DNA of 5,138 nt from assembly GCA_030691985.1 (NCBI GenBank), contig JAUYDB010000034.1, positions 1-5,138 of the forward strand. Direction: 5' to 3'. Shown here piece by piece: positions 1 to 5,138 of the stretch. Made by a program: the position numbers and the translations under genes. A model generated the notes under the pieces. That model worked only from the letters and a program-made list of their open reading frames with translations, did no database searches and was not told where the DNA came from. The first letter of the stretch is position 1. Each line of letters starts with the position of its first letter. The DNA is from Candidatus Omnitrophota bacterium (lineage in GTDB: Bacteria; Omnitrophota; Gorgyraeia; 2-01-FULL-45-10).

Positions 1-255
1 GTTGTGAATAACTTCCTGTGCCAATTCCAGGCCGGCCTTCTCGGCATAGATGTTGTGAGGCCCAAGGTTGTGGAGACGACGTCTCTCGGCGCGGCGTATC
101 TGGCGGGGCTCGCCATAGGTTATTGGAAAAATTCCGACGAGATAAAACGGTGTTGGGCGGTTGACAAGGTTTTTAAGCCGAAGATGCCGAAAGAAACCCG
201 GGAGAGGCTCTATAAAGGCTGGCGTGACGCGGTAAAGAGGACGCTTACACGATGA
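1..255 (+). CDS. glpK: Glycerol kinase, C-terminal part (5' end outside window)
   Basis: This is the last 84 residues of a glycerol kinase (FGGY sugar kinase family), which phosphorylates glycerol with ATP to sn-glycerol 3-phosphate in the cytoplasm. The frame is open from base 1, so the gene starts upstream; the GTG at base 4 is internal. The visible part matches the conserved end of GlpK: NNFLCQFQAG (canonical NNFLMQFQ), then VVRPKVVETTSLGAAYLAGL and AIGYW, then a variable tail with the YKGWRDAVKR helix that closes the second ATPase-fold domain. Family members are about 495-500 residues, so roughly five-sixths of the protein lies outside the window. The stop is TGA at 253-255. The next genes oxidise the product of this enzyme, which supports the assignment. 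Two palindromic elements separate it from them, so co-transcription is likely but not certain. Confidence 0.95.
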   Translation, partial: VVNNFLCQFQAGLLGIDVVRPKVVETTSLGAAYLAGLAIGYWKNSDEIKRCWAVDKVFKPKMPKETRERLYKGWRDAVKRTLTR

Positions 256-270
256 AGACGTATGGTGTGG

Positions 271-292
271 AAAATGGGTGACACCCATTTTT
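271..292 (+). terminator. Possible intrinsic terminator after glpK
   Basis: A 9-bp stem with a 3-base loop can form from AAAATGGGT and ACCCATTTT, followed by a T run at 288-292, starting 15 bases after the glpK stop. The shape fits a weak Rho-independent terminator that would work in both directions because of the A run on the left. The same DNA is half of a repeat element, so the hairpin may exist for that reason alone. If it terminates efficiently, the downstream dehydrogenase genes would need their own promoter, and I see no convincing one between 292 and 424. Confidence 0.3.
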
Positions 293-335
293 AGGCAGTT
301 TTTATTGATAAAAAATGAGTGTCCCCCATTTTTTT
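271..335. repeat. REPIN-like inverted pair of palindromes, type A
   Basis: Two related palindromes face each other across about 18 bases. The left one (271-292) has perfect 10-base arms, AAAATGGGTG and CACCCATTTT, around a single A, followed by another T. The right one (310-335) is an imperfect palindrome whose reverse complement matches the left one with 2 differences over 22 bases. A short palindrome repeated in inverted orientation is the architecture of REPINs, which are non-autonomous elements mobilised by REP-associated tyrosine (Y1) transposases. No such transposase is in the window. Because the left hairpin starts 15 bases after the glpK stop and ends in TTTTT, it may also act as a terminator. 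Confidence 0.7.
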
Positions 336-344
336 GATGGGGAG

Positions 345-403
345 AAAAATAGGGACTGTCCCAGAAGCGTCTATTTCGTATTGATTGGGACTGTCCCTAT
401 TTT
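345..403. repeat. REPIN-like element type B, copy 1
   Basis: A 59-base element with terminal arms AAAATAGGGACTGTCCC and GGGACTGTCCCTATTTT. Each arm is itself a small palindrome (GGGAC-T-GTCCC), and the two are inverted copies of each other with one mismatch (the central T/A). The 24-base middle (363-386) starts AGAAG and ends TTGATT. A second copy with the same orientation and length lies at 4227-4285, with 5 differences in the middle and none in the 17-base arms. It sits 9 bases after the type A element and ends 21 bases before the GlpA start codon. Confidence 0.8.
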
Positions 404-411
404 AAGGCGGT

Positions 412-415
412 GGAG
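412..415 (+). promoter_or_regulatory. Ribosome binding site deciding the GlpA start
   Basis: GGAG lies 9 bases before ATG 425. The frame could also open at GTG 410, but the only purine-rich stretch before that codon (AAGG, 404-407) is 2 bases away, which is too close. ATG 425 is therefore the preferred start. ATG 431 is a further in-frame alternative. Confidence 0.6.
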
Positions 416-424
416 CTTCGCGAA

Positions 425-1858
425 ATGAAGATGTTTGATGTGGCTATAATAGGCGGGGGCGTTGTAGGGACCGCGATTGGGCGCGAGCTCTCGCGCTACA
501 GGTTACGCGCCGCGATCTTCGAGAAAGAGGCAGAGCTTGCTTTCGGCGTCTCAAAATCGAACAGCGGGATCATTCATCCCGGGACACAGAACTCCCCTGG
601 TTCTCTTAAAGGAAAGCTATGCGTCCTCGGCAACCTCTTGACCAGAAAACTCGCCGGAGAGCTTTGTATTGATTTTAAAGAAGCGGGAGAGCTCATCGTA
701 GCTTTCAACGAAAAAGAATGCGCCCTCCTCTTACGATTAATGAAAAACGGGGAATCACTGGGGGTCCCGGGCATGAAGATAGTGAACAGGCGCTGGCTTA
801 AGGCGCATGAGCCGAATCTTTCGCGTGAGGCGGTTGCCGCCCTTTACGCTCCGACAGCAGGCATAATCAGCCCTTACCGATGGGTCTATGATTTTGCTGA
901 AAATGCCGCCAGAAACGGCGTCGAGATTCATACCGAAACGAAGGTGGAAAATATTCAGCCGGCAAGGCCCGGTTTTGAGATAGCCGCTTCCGGAGGGACC
1001 TTCAGGGCGCGGTTTGTGGTGAACGCGGCAGGCCTGTATGCGGATGAAGTCTCGGGCATGGTTGGCTTGGACGATTTTAAAATAAAGCCGCGCAAGGGGG
1101 AAGAATTCCTCTTAGACAAGAAAGACGAACACCTCACAAACCATCTTTTATTTCCGCTGCCCTCCAAGACGTCTAAAGGGATACTTGTCACGATGACCTC
1201 TGATGGAAATCCCATGATAGGCCCCACCTCTGAAGTTATCGAGGACAAAGAGGATCTGTCGACTACGGATGCAGGCCTCAAAAAAGTGCTTGCCGGAGCG
1301 ATGAGGCTCGTCCCTTCCATAAACGAAAATGATATCATCGCATATTTCGCCGGGTTGAGGCCGGCCGCAGGGGATGATTTTATCATCCGGCATGAAGACA
1401 AGGCGCCCGGGTTTATCAATGTCGCCGGAATACAATCTCCCGGGCTGACGGCCGCGCCGGCCATCGCGCTCATGGTGTCAGATATACTGAAGAAGAACGG
1501 CCTCGAGATGAAGAAGAAGGCGGTTTTTCACAAGCACCGGAAAAGCGAATTTCATCTGTTTGCCGCGGCGCCTGAAAAGGCAAAGCGATTTATACGCAGG
1601 GACGCCTCATACGGGGATATCGTGTGCAGGTGTGAGATGGTATCCGCGAGGGAGGTGCGGGACGCGATAGCGCGGGGCGCCATAACGATGGACGGGATAA
1701 AGTTCAGGACGCGCGCGCAGGCAGGCAGGTGCCACGGCAGTTTCTGCACGACAAGGATCATGAAGATACTCTCCCGGCAGACGGGGACGCCTGTCACGGC
1801 GCTTACGAAGCGGGGAAAAGGGTCGGAGATACTTAAAGGCAGCAGGGAGAACAGTTGA
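425..1858 (+). CDS. glpA: GlpA-like FAD-dependent glycerol-3-phosphate dehydrogenase with C-terminal BFD [2Fe-2S] domain
   Basis: A 477-residue flavoprotein of the DAO family that probably oxidises sn-glycerol 3-phosphate to dihydroxyacetone phosphate. The N-terminus has the FAD-binding Rossmann motif GGGVVG (residues 10-15) right after the start. Other family landmarks are NAAGLYAD (200-207), GLRPAAGDDFIIR (310-322) and VAGIQSPGLTAAPAIA (333-348). The C-terminal region (about 398-445) is a BFD-like domain with cysteines 401, 403, 436 and 441 in a C-x-C...C-x4-C pattern, expected to hold a [2Fe-2S] cluster. E. coli GlpA has the same domain order but is longer, about 540 residues. The stop overlaps the next gene's start (TTGA). 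Location after glpK and before the oxidoreductase/DUF1667 pair supports the role; an L-2-hydroxyglutarate oxidase-like activity is the main alternative because that DAO subfamily is similar. Confidence 0.85.
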   Translation: MKMFDVAIIGGGVVGTAIGRELSRYRLRAAIFEKEAELAFGVSKSNSGIIHPGTQNSPGSLKGKLCVLGNLLTRKLAGELCIDFKEAGELIVAFNEKECALLLRLMKNGESLGVPGMKIVNRRWLKAHEPNLSREAVAALYAPTAGIISPYRWVYDFAENAARNGVEIHTETKVENIQPARPGFEIAASGGTFRARFVVNAAGLYADEVSGMVGLDDFKIKPRKGEEFLLDKKDEHLTNHLLFPLPSKTSKGILVTMTSDGNPMIGPTSEVIEDKEDLSTTDAGLKKVLAGAMRLVPSINENDIIAYFAGLRPAAGDDFIIRHEDKAPGFINVAGIQSPGLTAAPAIALMVSDILKKNGLEMKKKAVFHKHRKSEFHLFAAAPEKAKRFIRRDASYGDIVCRCEMVSAREVRDAIARGAITMDGIKFRTRAQAGRCHGSFCTTRIMKILSRQTGTPVTALTKRGKGSEILKGSRENS

Positions 1859-2829
1859 CAAGAGACCTCGTCATAGTCGGCGGCGGGCCGGCAGGAATGG
1901 CCGCCGCCATATCTGCCCACGAGAACGGAGTAAGGGACATACTGCTTGTTGAACGAAACGAGTGTTTGGGCGGGATATTGAACCAATGTGTCCACACGGG
2001 GTTCGGAATAGACTATTTCAAAGAGACGCTGACCGGCCCTGAATACGCGTTCAGGTTTATACAGAAAACACGGCGCATGCCCGGGATAGAAGTTAGCCTG
2101 AGATCTTTCGTGGTTCATCTGACAGGGCGCAAGGTATTGACGTATTTCAAGCCCGGCAGATTGGAAACGGTCAGGGCCAGGGCGCTTATTATGGCAACAG
2201 GCGCCAGGGAGAAGACTCGCGAGATGATTCATATAGCCGGGACGCGGCCCGCGGGTGTATTCTCCGCGGGACTTGCCCAGAAACTGATAAATATCGAAGG
2301 GCTTCTTCCGGGCAAGGCGGTTGTGATAGTGGGATCCGGTGATATCGGGCTCATCATGGCGCGGCGCTTTGTGCTTGAGGGGGCCAGGGTCAAGGCGATT
2401 ATCGAGATCCAGGATACGGTAAGCGGGCTGGTTCGTAATGTCGTCCAATGCGTAGAGGATTTCAACATCCCTGTATATTTCAGGCATAAGATCGCGAAGG
2501 TCCTGGGTAAAGACAGGGTTGAGGGGGTTCGCGTAGTAAAAGTGGACGGGCGTTTCGAAGAGATACGCCGCTCCGCGTTCGAAATAGATTGCGATACGGT
2601 CCTGTTATCCGTCGGGCTGATACCCGAAAATGAGCTCATCGAAATGGCGGGTGCCGCGATGGATAAGCTGACGAACTGTCCGGTTTCAAAAGCGCTCAAT
2701 AACACTTCCATACCGGGACTCTTTGTATGCGGCAACGCCTATAAAATCTATGATATCGCGGATTCCGTTTCGCGGGACGGCGCGCTCGCGGGCCGCATGG
2801 CGGCAAAATACCTTAAGGGCATAAGATGA
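1855..2829 (+). CDS. FAD/NAD(P)-dependent oxidoreductase, electron-transfer partner of the GlpA-like protein
   Basis: A 324-residue pyridine-nucleotide-disulfide oxidoreductase-type flavoprotein without the redox-active CxxxxC or CxxC disulfide. The FAD motif GGGPAG is at residues 9-14 and a second dinucleotide motif GSGDIG at 160-165. MATGARE (113-119) and the C-terminal GLFVCGN (288-294) complete the two-domain FAD/NAD(P) fold. GGILNQC (39-45), with Cys45, is a conserved feature of this subfamily as I recall it. TTG 1855 is the start: AGGGAGA (1844-1850) lies just upstream, and the first internal Met already falls inside the FAD motif region. The start overlaps the preceding stop and the end overlaps the next start (ATGA), implying translational coupling of all three. 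It is the counterpart of HcnB/OoxA-type subunits rather than GlpB. Inferred role: accept electrons from the BFD cluster and reduce NAD(P)+, or run the reverse direction. Confidence 0.85.
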   Translation: MTRDLVIVGGGPAGMAAAISAHENGVRDILLVERNECLGGILNQCVHTGFGIDYFKETLTGPEYAFRFIQKTRRMPGIEVSLRSFVVHLTGRKVLTYFKPGRLETVRARALIMATGAREKTREMIHIAGTRPAGVFSAGLAQKLINIEGLLPGKAVVIVGSGDIGLIMARRFVLEGARVKAIIEIQDTVSGLVRNVVQCVEDFNIPVYFRHKIAKVLGKDRVEGVRVVKVDGRFEEIRRSAFEIDCDTVLLSVGLIPENELIEMAGAAMDKLTNCPVSKALNNTSIPGLFVCGNAYKIYDIADSVSRDGALAGRMAAKYLKGIR

Positions 2830-3194
2830 CAAGAAAGCTTACGTGCATAGAATGCCCTAAAGGATGTTCGCTATCCGTGAAGGTAAAAGACGGCGTTGCG
2901 GCGGCGGTTAGCGGCCAGATGTGCCCAAAGGGCAAGCTATATGCCTCCAGAGAGGTGGAGAATCCTCTGCGGACGCTGACATCCGGCGTGCTTGCGCAGG
3001 GCCTGCCTTTTGCGATGGTTCCGGTCAAGACCGACAGGCCCATACCCAAGGGCGCGCTGTTAGAGGCGATGGATAAGATCAAGAAACTTAAGATAACAAA
3101 ACGCGTCCATATAGGCGACGTGGTCGTTCGGGACTTTCTCGGGCTCGGCGTGAATCTGGTGGTCACGCGAGAATTTTTCGTAAAGGATCAATAA
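2826..3194 (+). CDS. DUF1667 family four-cysteine protein of the glycerol oxidation cluster
   Basis: A 122-residue protein with CIECPKGC near the N-terminus (Cys7, Cys10, Cys14) and CPKG (Cys33). This C-x2-C-x3-C...C spacing resembles the N-terminal [4Fe-4S] motif of molybdopterin oxidoreductases, so a metal or Fe-S site is likely. The rest (about 45-122) is a small domain ending in VVTREFFVKDQ, with no catalytic motif I recognise. ATG 2826 overlaps the upstream stop by four bases, and AAGGG (2815-2819) sits 6 bases before it. From general knowledge, DUF1667 proteins typically follow a GlpA-like and an FAD/NAD(P) oxidoreductase gene, as in Thermotoga and many clostridia, but their biochemical role is not settled. 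Possible roles are a small electron-transfer subunit or an assembly factor. Length is normal for the family and nothing looks broken. Confidence 0.85.
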   Translation: MTRKLTCIECPKGCSLSVKVKDGVAAAVSGQMCPKGKLYASREVENPLRTLTSGVLAQGLPFAMVPVKTDRPIPKGALLEAMDKIKKLKITKRVHIGDVVVRDFLGLGVNLVVTREFFVKDQ

Positions 3195-3208
3195 CTTACG
3201 GGCTTCCA

Positions 3209-4222
3209 TTGAAAAAAATACAATACGAAATAGATCCGCATAACAGGCTCGTGATTGACGGCTCCGGCAGGAAGAGCGGCCTCCCCAAATTTCGGAAAGT
3301 TTTATACGGCCGCTTCAAGACCGATGAAAACAACAACCTCGCCTACCATATAAAAGCGCCTCTTCAAGAGGAGGAATCTATACCCCACCAGATCAACCTT
3401 AAAGGAGAATGGTCATTAACGGATGATCACCGGTTACGCCTTACTTTGGAAAAGCAGGCGAGAGAGACGTTCGGCGATCAGATAACTTTGCAGGGGGAAA
3501 TTTTAGAAGTAAATGAAAGCTCTCTTTTATTCGCCGTTACAACGACGACAAAAGAAGGGGCGCGCTCCACGTATGTCCTGGATCTCGGCGGCGTATGGAA
3601 GGCCGACGAATTTAACAGGCTGTCCTTTCATGTAAAGAAGGAGAAGGGTAAATACGATATCCTGACCTTGACCGGCGCATGGGAGATCGACAAGGCTCAT
3701 CGGATCGTCTATCAATATGAAAAGGCTCGCCTGGTAAAGAAGAAGAGGCAGACACACACGCTTGTATTTAAAGGTTATTGGGATATAAAGGACGCTCTTC
3801 GCGTATCCTATGTCTTAAGCGCTGACACAGACTCAGTATTTGATTTCAAGGCGGCCTCCGGCGTCTTTAAAGAGGGATGGATCAAATACGAATTGGGCAT
3901 AGGCCTGGCCAGAAGGACTGCGCCGGAAAGAAGGACCGTTACGCTGTTCGGTAAATGGAACCTGAAAAAGGACGTGGGTCTGGTATTTGAAATAGATTAC
4001 GAATACAAGAATACGAAGGCGATAACTTTCGGCGCGGACGCAAAACTTACCGGTAAGGACACGGTATTGTTCAGGCTCAAGAAGGGCATAGACAATAAAG
4101 ATATCGGTGTAGATCTTGAACTGTCCCATGAGATATCAAAAGGCGACGGAGAAGCGTTCCTGCGTCTTCTAACGTCAAGGCGAGAGGCAGCTATTTACGC
4201 AGGAGCTGTACGGAGATGGTAA
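3209..4222 (+). CDS. Unrecognised protein of about ten 30-residue beta-hairpin-like repeats
   Basis: I do not recognise this 337-residue protein. It is built from about ten degenerate repeats starting near residues 4, 34, 66, 96, 128, 156, 189, 218, 248 and 278 (spacing 28-33). The best units read G-x-W-x-[IL]-x-x-x-x-R-[IL]-x-[FY], followed by a charged turn and a strand ending in L-x-[LF]-x-G; examples are GVWKADEFNRLSF, GAWEIDKAHRIVY and GYWDIKDALRVSY. Alternating hydrophobic and charged residues suggest two beta strands per repeat, as in a meander, barrel or open sheet. There is no signal peptide or membrane helix, no cysteine, and no Met after the start. Start TTG 3209 gives MKKIQYEID and has only a poor ribosome site (ACGGG, 3198-3202); GTG 3251 would cut into the first repeat. 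It lies 14 bases after DUF1667, so it may be co-transcribed without sharing its function. Confidence 0.75.
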   Translation: MKKIQYEIDPHNRLVIDGSGRKSGLPKFRKVLYGRFKTDENNNLAYHIKAPLQEEESIPHQINLKGEWSLTDDHRLRLTLEKQARETFGDQITLQGEILEVNESSLLFAVTTTTKEGARSTYVLDLGGVWKADEFNRLSFHVKKEKGKYDILTLTGAWEIDKAHRIVYQYEKARLVKKKRQTHTLVFKGYWDIKDALRVSYVLSADTDSVFDFKAASGVFKEGWIKYELGIGLARRTAPERRTVTLFGKWNLKKDVGLVFEIDYEYKNTKAITFGADAKLTGKDTVLFRLKKGIDNKDIGVDLELSHEISKGDGEAFLRLLTSRREAAIYAGAVRRW

Positions 4223-4226
4223 GAAG

Positions 4227-4285
4227 AAAAATAGGGACTGTCCCAGAAGTGTCTATTCCAAGTTGATTGGGACTGTCCCTATTTT
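4227..4285. repeat. REPIN-like element type B, copy 2
   Basis: Same 59-base element and orientation as at 345-403: identical arms AAAATAGGGACTGTCCC and GGGACTGTCCCTATTTT around a 24-base middle that differs at 5 positions. It starts 4 bases after the stop of the repeat-protein gene. The arms can pair into one long stem with a 24-base loop, followed by a T run (4282-4286), so it may double as a terminator for the operon. The direct repeat with copy 1 encloses four genes over about 3.8 kb. Confidence 0.8.
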
Positions 4286-4291
4286 TATAAA
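4263..4291 (+). promoter_or_regulatory. Possible sigma-70-type promoter using a REPIN arm as spacer
   Basis: TTGATT (4263-4268) and TATAAA (4286-4291) are separated by exactly 17 bases and resemble -35 and -10 boxes (4/6 and 5/6 to the E. coli consensus). The spacer is the right arm of the type B element. Transcription would begin near 4298, about 34 bases before the barrel gene start. In copy 1 the same TTGATT and spacer are followed by AAGGCG, so no promoter arises there. Consensus similarity in an unknown phylum is weak evidence. Confidence 0.4.
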
Positions 4292-4318
4292 GCGACACAA
4301 TCCATTTTTCGTTATTGC

Positions 4319-4322
4319 GAGG
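4319..4322 (+). promoter_or_regulatory. Ribosome binding site deciding the barrel-protein start
   Basis: GAGG ends directly before ATG 4323 but lies 9 bases before ATG 4332, which supports translation from 4332. That start also gives a classic signal peptide beginning MRNK. Confidence 0.55.
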
Positions 4323-4331
4323 ATGGTCAAT

Positions 4332-5033
4332 ATGCGAAACAAAACACTCACGATACTATTATTAACCACCATCCTTTTCGATCCGGCCACGGATCTGCGG
4401 GCCGCTCCCTCTAACGGGACGAGGCTTCCTCCCGGGCGGAGTGTAGAGCTGGGCTACGAATATAACGTGATGTTTAAGAGGCAGCTCAACCGTTCATATG
4501 GGGACCTGAGTAACCAGGACCATTTTTATACGGTGTCATTCGGGGCATTTGACTGGCTGTCGTTAGACGGTAAGATAGGCATCGGGGACGTGACTCAGAA
4601 AAACGGAAGCCATCTGCCGAAACTTGAGTATAACACCGGGTTCGCCGGCGGGTACGGCTTTCGCATCAAGGCGTTTGAAGAGAAGCGGTATGGCGTGCGC
4701 CTGATCGCGGGATTCCAGCACATAAGCGTCCATCCGCGGGACCGGAGCGTAAACGATGATAAATACGAATCGTTTCTGGATGATTGGCAGGTAAGCGCTC
4801 TCGCGGCGAAGGATTTTAAATTTTTTACCCTCTATGCGGGCATGAAAGGCTCCGATTGCGAAATCGTATACAAGGTGAATAAACACGATAAGAGGAGGCG
4901 TTATTCCGAAAACCACATCGGCCTCATAAGCGGCGGGGAGCTCTATCTCTTTGACAACAAGGCGCGCCTCGGCGTCGAAGGCCGCTTTTTCGACGAGACC
5001 GCCTTTTCAACATCAGTCTCGTATCTCTTCTAA
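4332..5033 (+). CDS. Outer-membrane beta-barrel protein, function unknown
   Basis: A 233-residue exported protein. Residues 1-24 form a Sec signal: basic MRNK, hydrophobic LTILLLTTILF, and a likely cut after Ala24 (LRA-APS). The mature part of about 209 residues shows roughly ten amphipathic strands, for example SVELGYEYNV (38-46), HFYTVSFGAF (64-73), YGVRLIAGFQHIS (120-132) and ARLGVEGRFF (211-220). It ends in SVSYLF, with Phe at -1, Tyr at -3 and Val at -5, the pattern recognised by the BAM machinery. Size fits small OmpW/OmpA-type barrels of 8-10 strands, but I cannot name a family. A loop at about 181-193 is strongly basic (KHDKRRR). The frame is open back to TTG 4263 inside the repeat element, but that stretch gives no signal peptide at its start. 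Its own promoter-like site and the intervening element suggest separate transcription from the glycerol genes. Confidence 0.8.
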   Translation: MRNKTLTILLLTTILFDPATDLRAAPSNGTRLPPGRSVELGYEYNVMFKRQLNRSYGDLSNQDHFYTVSFGAFDWLSLDGKIGIGDVTQKNGSHLPKLEYNTGFAGGYGFRIKAFEEKRYGVRLIAGFQHISVHPRDRSVNDDKYESFLDDWQVSALAAKDFKFFTLYAGMKGSDCEIVYKVNKHDKRRRYSENHIGLISGGELYLFDNKARLGVEGRFFDETAFSTSVSYLF

Positions 5034-5036
5034 TCC

Positions 5037-5138
5037 AAAAATAGATTCCCTTTCCCTATTAGAGGGAGCTTGCTACAAAATTCCCTCTTCTCTTCAGGAG
5101 AGCCCAACAAAATCCCCTCTCCCCTTTAGGGGAGAGGG
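5037..5138. repeat. Run of degenerate palindromes ending in a strong hairpin at the window edge
   Basis: Three similar units follow the barrel gene at 32-35 base spacing, each with A-rich start, CCC-rich left arm and GGAG-type right arm. The first (5048-5068) pairs 5 bases, the second (5083-5102) about 4. The third (5115-5138) is a perfect 11-base inverted repeat, CCCTCTCCCCT and AGGGGAGAGGG, around TT, and may continue past the window. This CCCTCTCCCC/GGGGAGAGGG type of intergenic repeat is common in many bacterial genomes. A terminator function for the barrel gene is possible, but no T run is visible. Confidence 0.55.

Noticed and set aside
271..403. CRISPR array
   Set aside because: The palindromes are inverted pairs of two different sequences, without regularly spaced direct repeats and unique spacers.
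410..424. GTG 410 as start of the GlpA-like protein
   Set aside because: The nearest purine stretch is only 2 bases upstream, whereas ATG 425 has GGAG at 9 bases and places the FAD motif at the usual distance from the N-terminus.
1552..2487. Long open frame of 311 codons on the minus strand across the GlpA/oxidoreductase junction
   Set aside because: It is antisense to two well-supported genes with clear FAD motifs, its translation resembles no protein family, and it has no convincing start context.
1855..2829. GlpB subunit or thioredoxin reductase identity
   Set aside because: The protein has two dinucleotide-binding motifs and no CxxC redox pair, which fits the GlpA-associated FAD/NAD(P) oxidoreductases better.
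3209..4222. Outer-membrane barrel identity for the repeat protein
   Set aside because: No signal peptide is present and the last strand lacks the aromatic -1/-3 pattern seen in the neighbouring barrel protein; the strand-rich pattern alone is not enough.
4263..4331. Upstream start (TTG 4263) for the barrel protein
   Set aside because: It lies inside the repeat element, lacks a ribosome site, and would add 23 residues before a complete signal peptide.

Overview
The window carries the end of a glycerol kinase gene, a compact set of three genes for oxidising glycerol 3-phosphate, an unusual repeat-built beta-rich protein and an outer-membrane beta-barrel protein. All genes lie on the + strand. 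The barrel protein has a Sec signal and a C-terminal ...Y-L-F ending, so the host is a diderm (Gram-negative-type) bacterium. Base composition looks moderate, and TTG is used as a start codon at least twice. The intergenic DNA is full of REPIN-like palindrome pairs. Together with the repeat protein this makes me lean towards an uncultured candidate phylum such as Omnitrophota, but that is a guess from style, not a demonstrated assignment.

Layout. Positions 1-255 are the C-terminal 84 residues of GlpK. Positions 256-424 contain two different REPIN-like elements side by side. Positions 425-3194 hold three translationally coupled or tightly packed genes: a GlpA-like FAD dehydrogenase with a C-terminal [2Fe-2S] BFD-type domain, a two-dinucleotide-domain FAD/NAD(P) oxidoreductase, and a small four-cysteine DUF1667-type protein. 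They join through a TTGA overlap and an ATGA overlap. Fourteen bases later, 3209-4222 encodes a 337-residue protein made of about ten beta-hairpin-like repeats of about 30 residues. It has no signal peptide, no cysteine and no methionine after the initiator. A second copy of one REPIN-like element follows at 4227-4285. The barrel protein occupies 4332-5033, and the window ends in a run of degenerate palindromes.

How the genes work together. GlpK makes glycerol 3-phosphate. The GlpA-like flavoprotein oxidises it to dihydroxyacetone phosphate. Electrons probably pass through the BFD [2Fe-2S] centre to the FAD/NAD(P) subunit, with the DUF1667 protein as a possible extra metal-cluster or maturation partner. 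GlpB/GlpC-type membrane subunits are not present in the window, so a soluble NAD(P)-linked enzyme is the simplest reading. The repeat protein and the barrel have no evident link to glycerol. The most notable unexplained items are the repeat protein, the REPIN-like copies that bracket the oxidation genes plus the repeat protein almost exactly, and a promoter-like arrangement in which one REPIN arm is the spacer.
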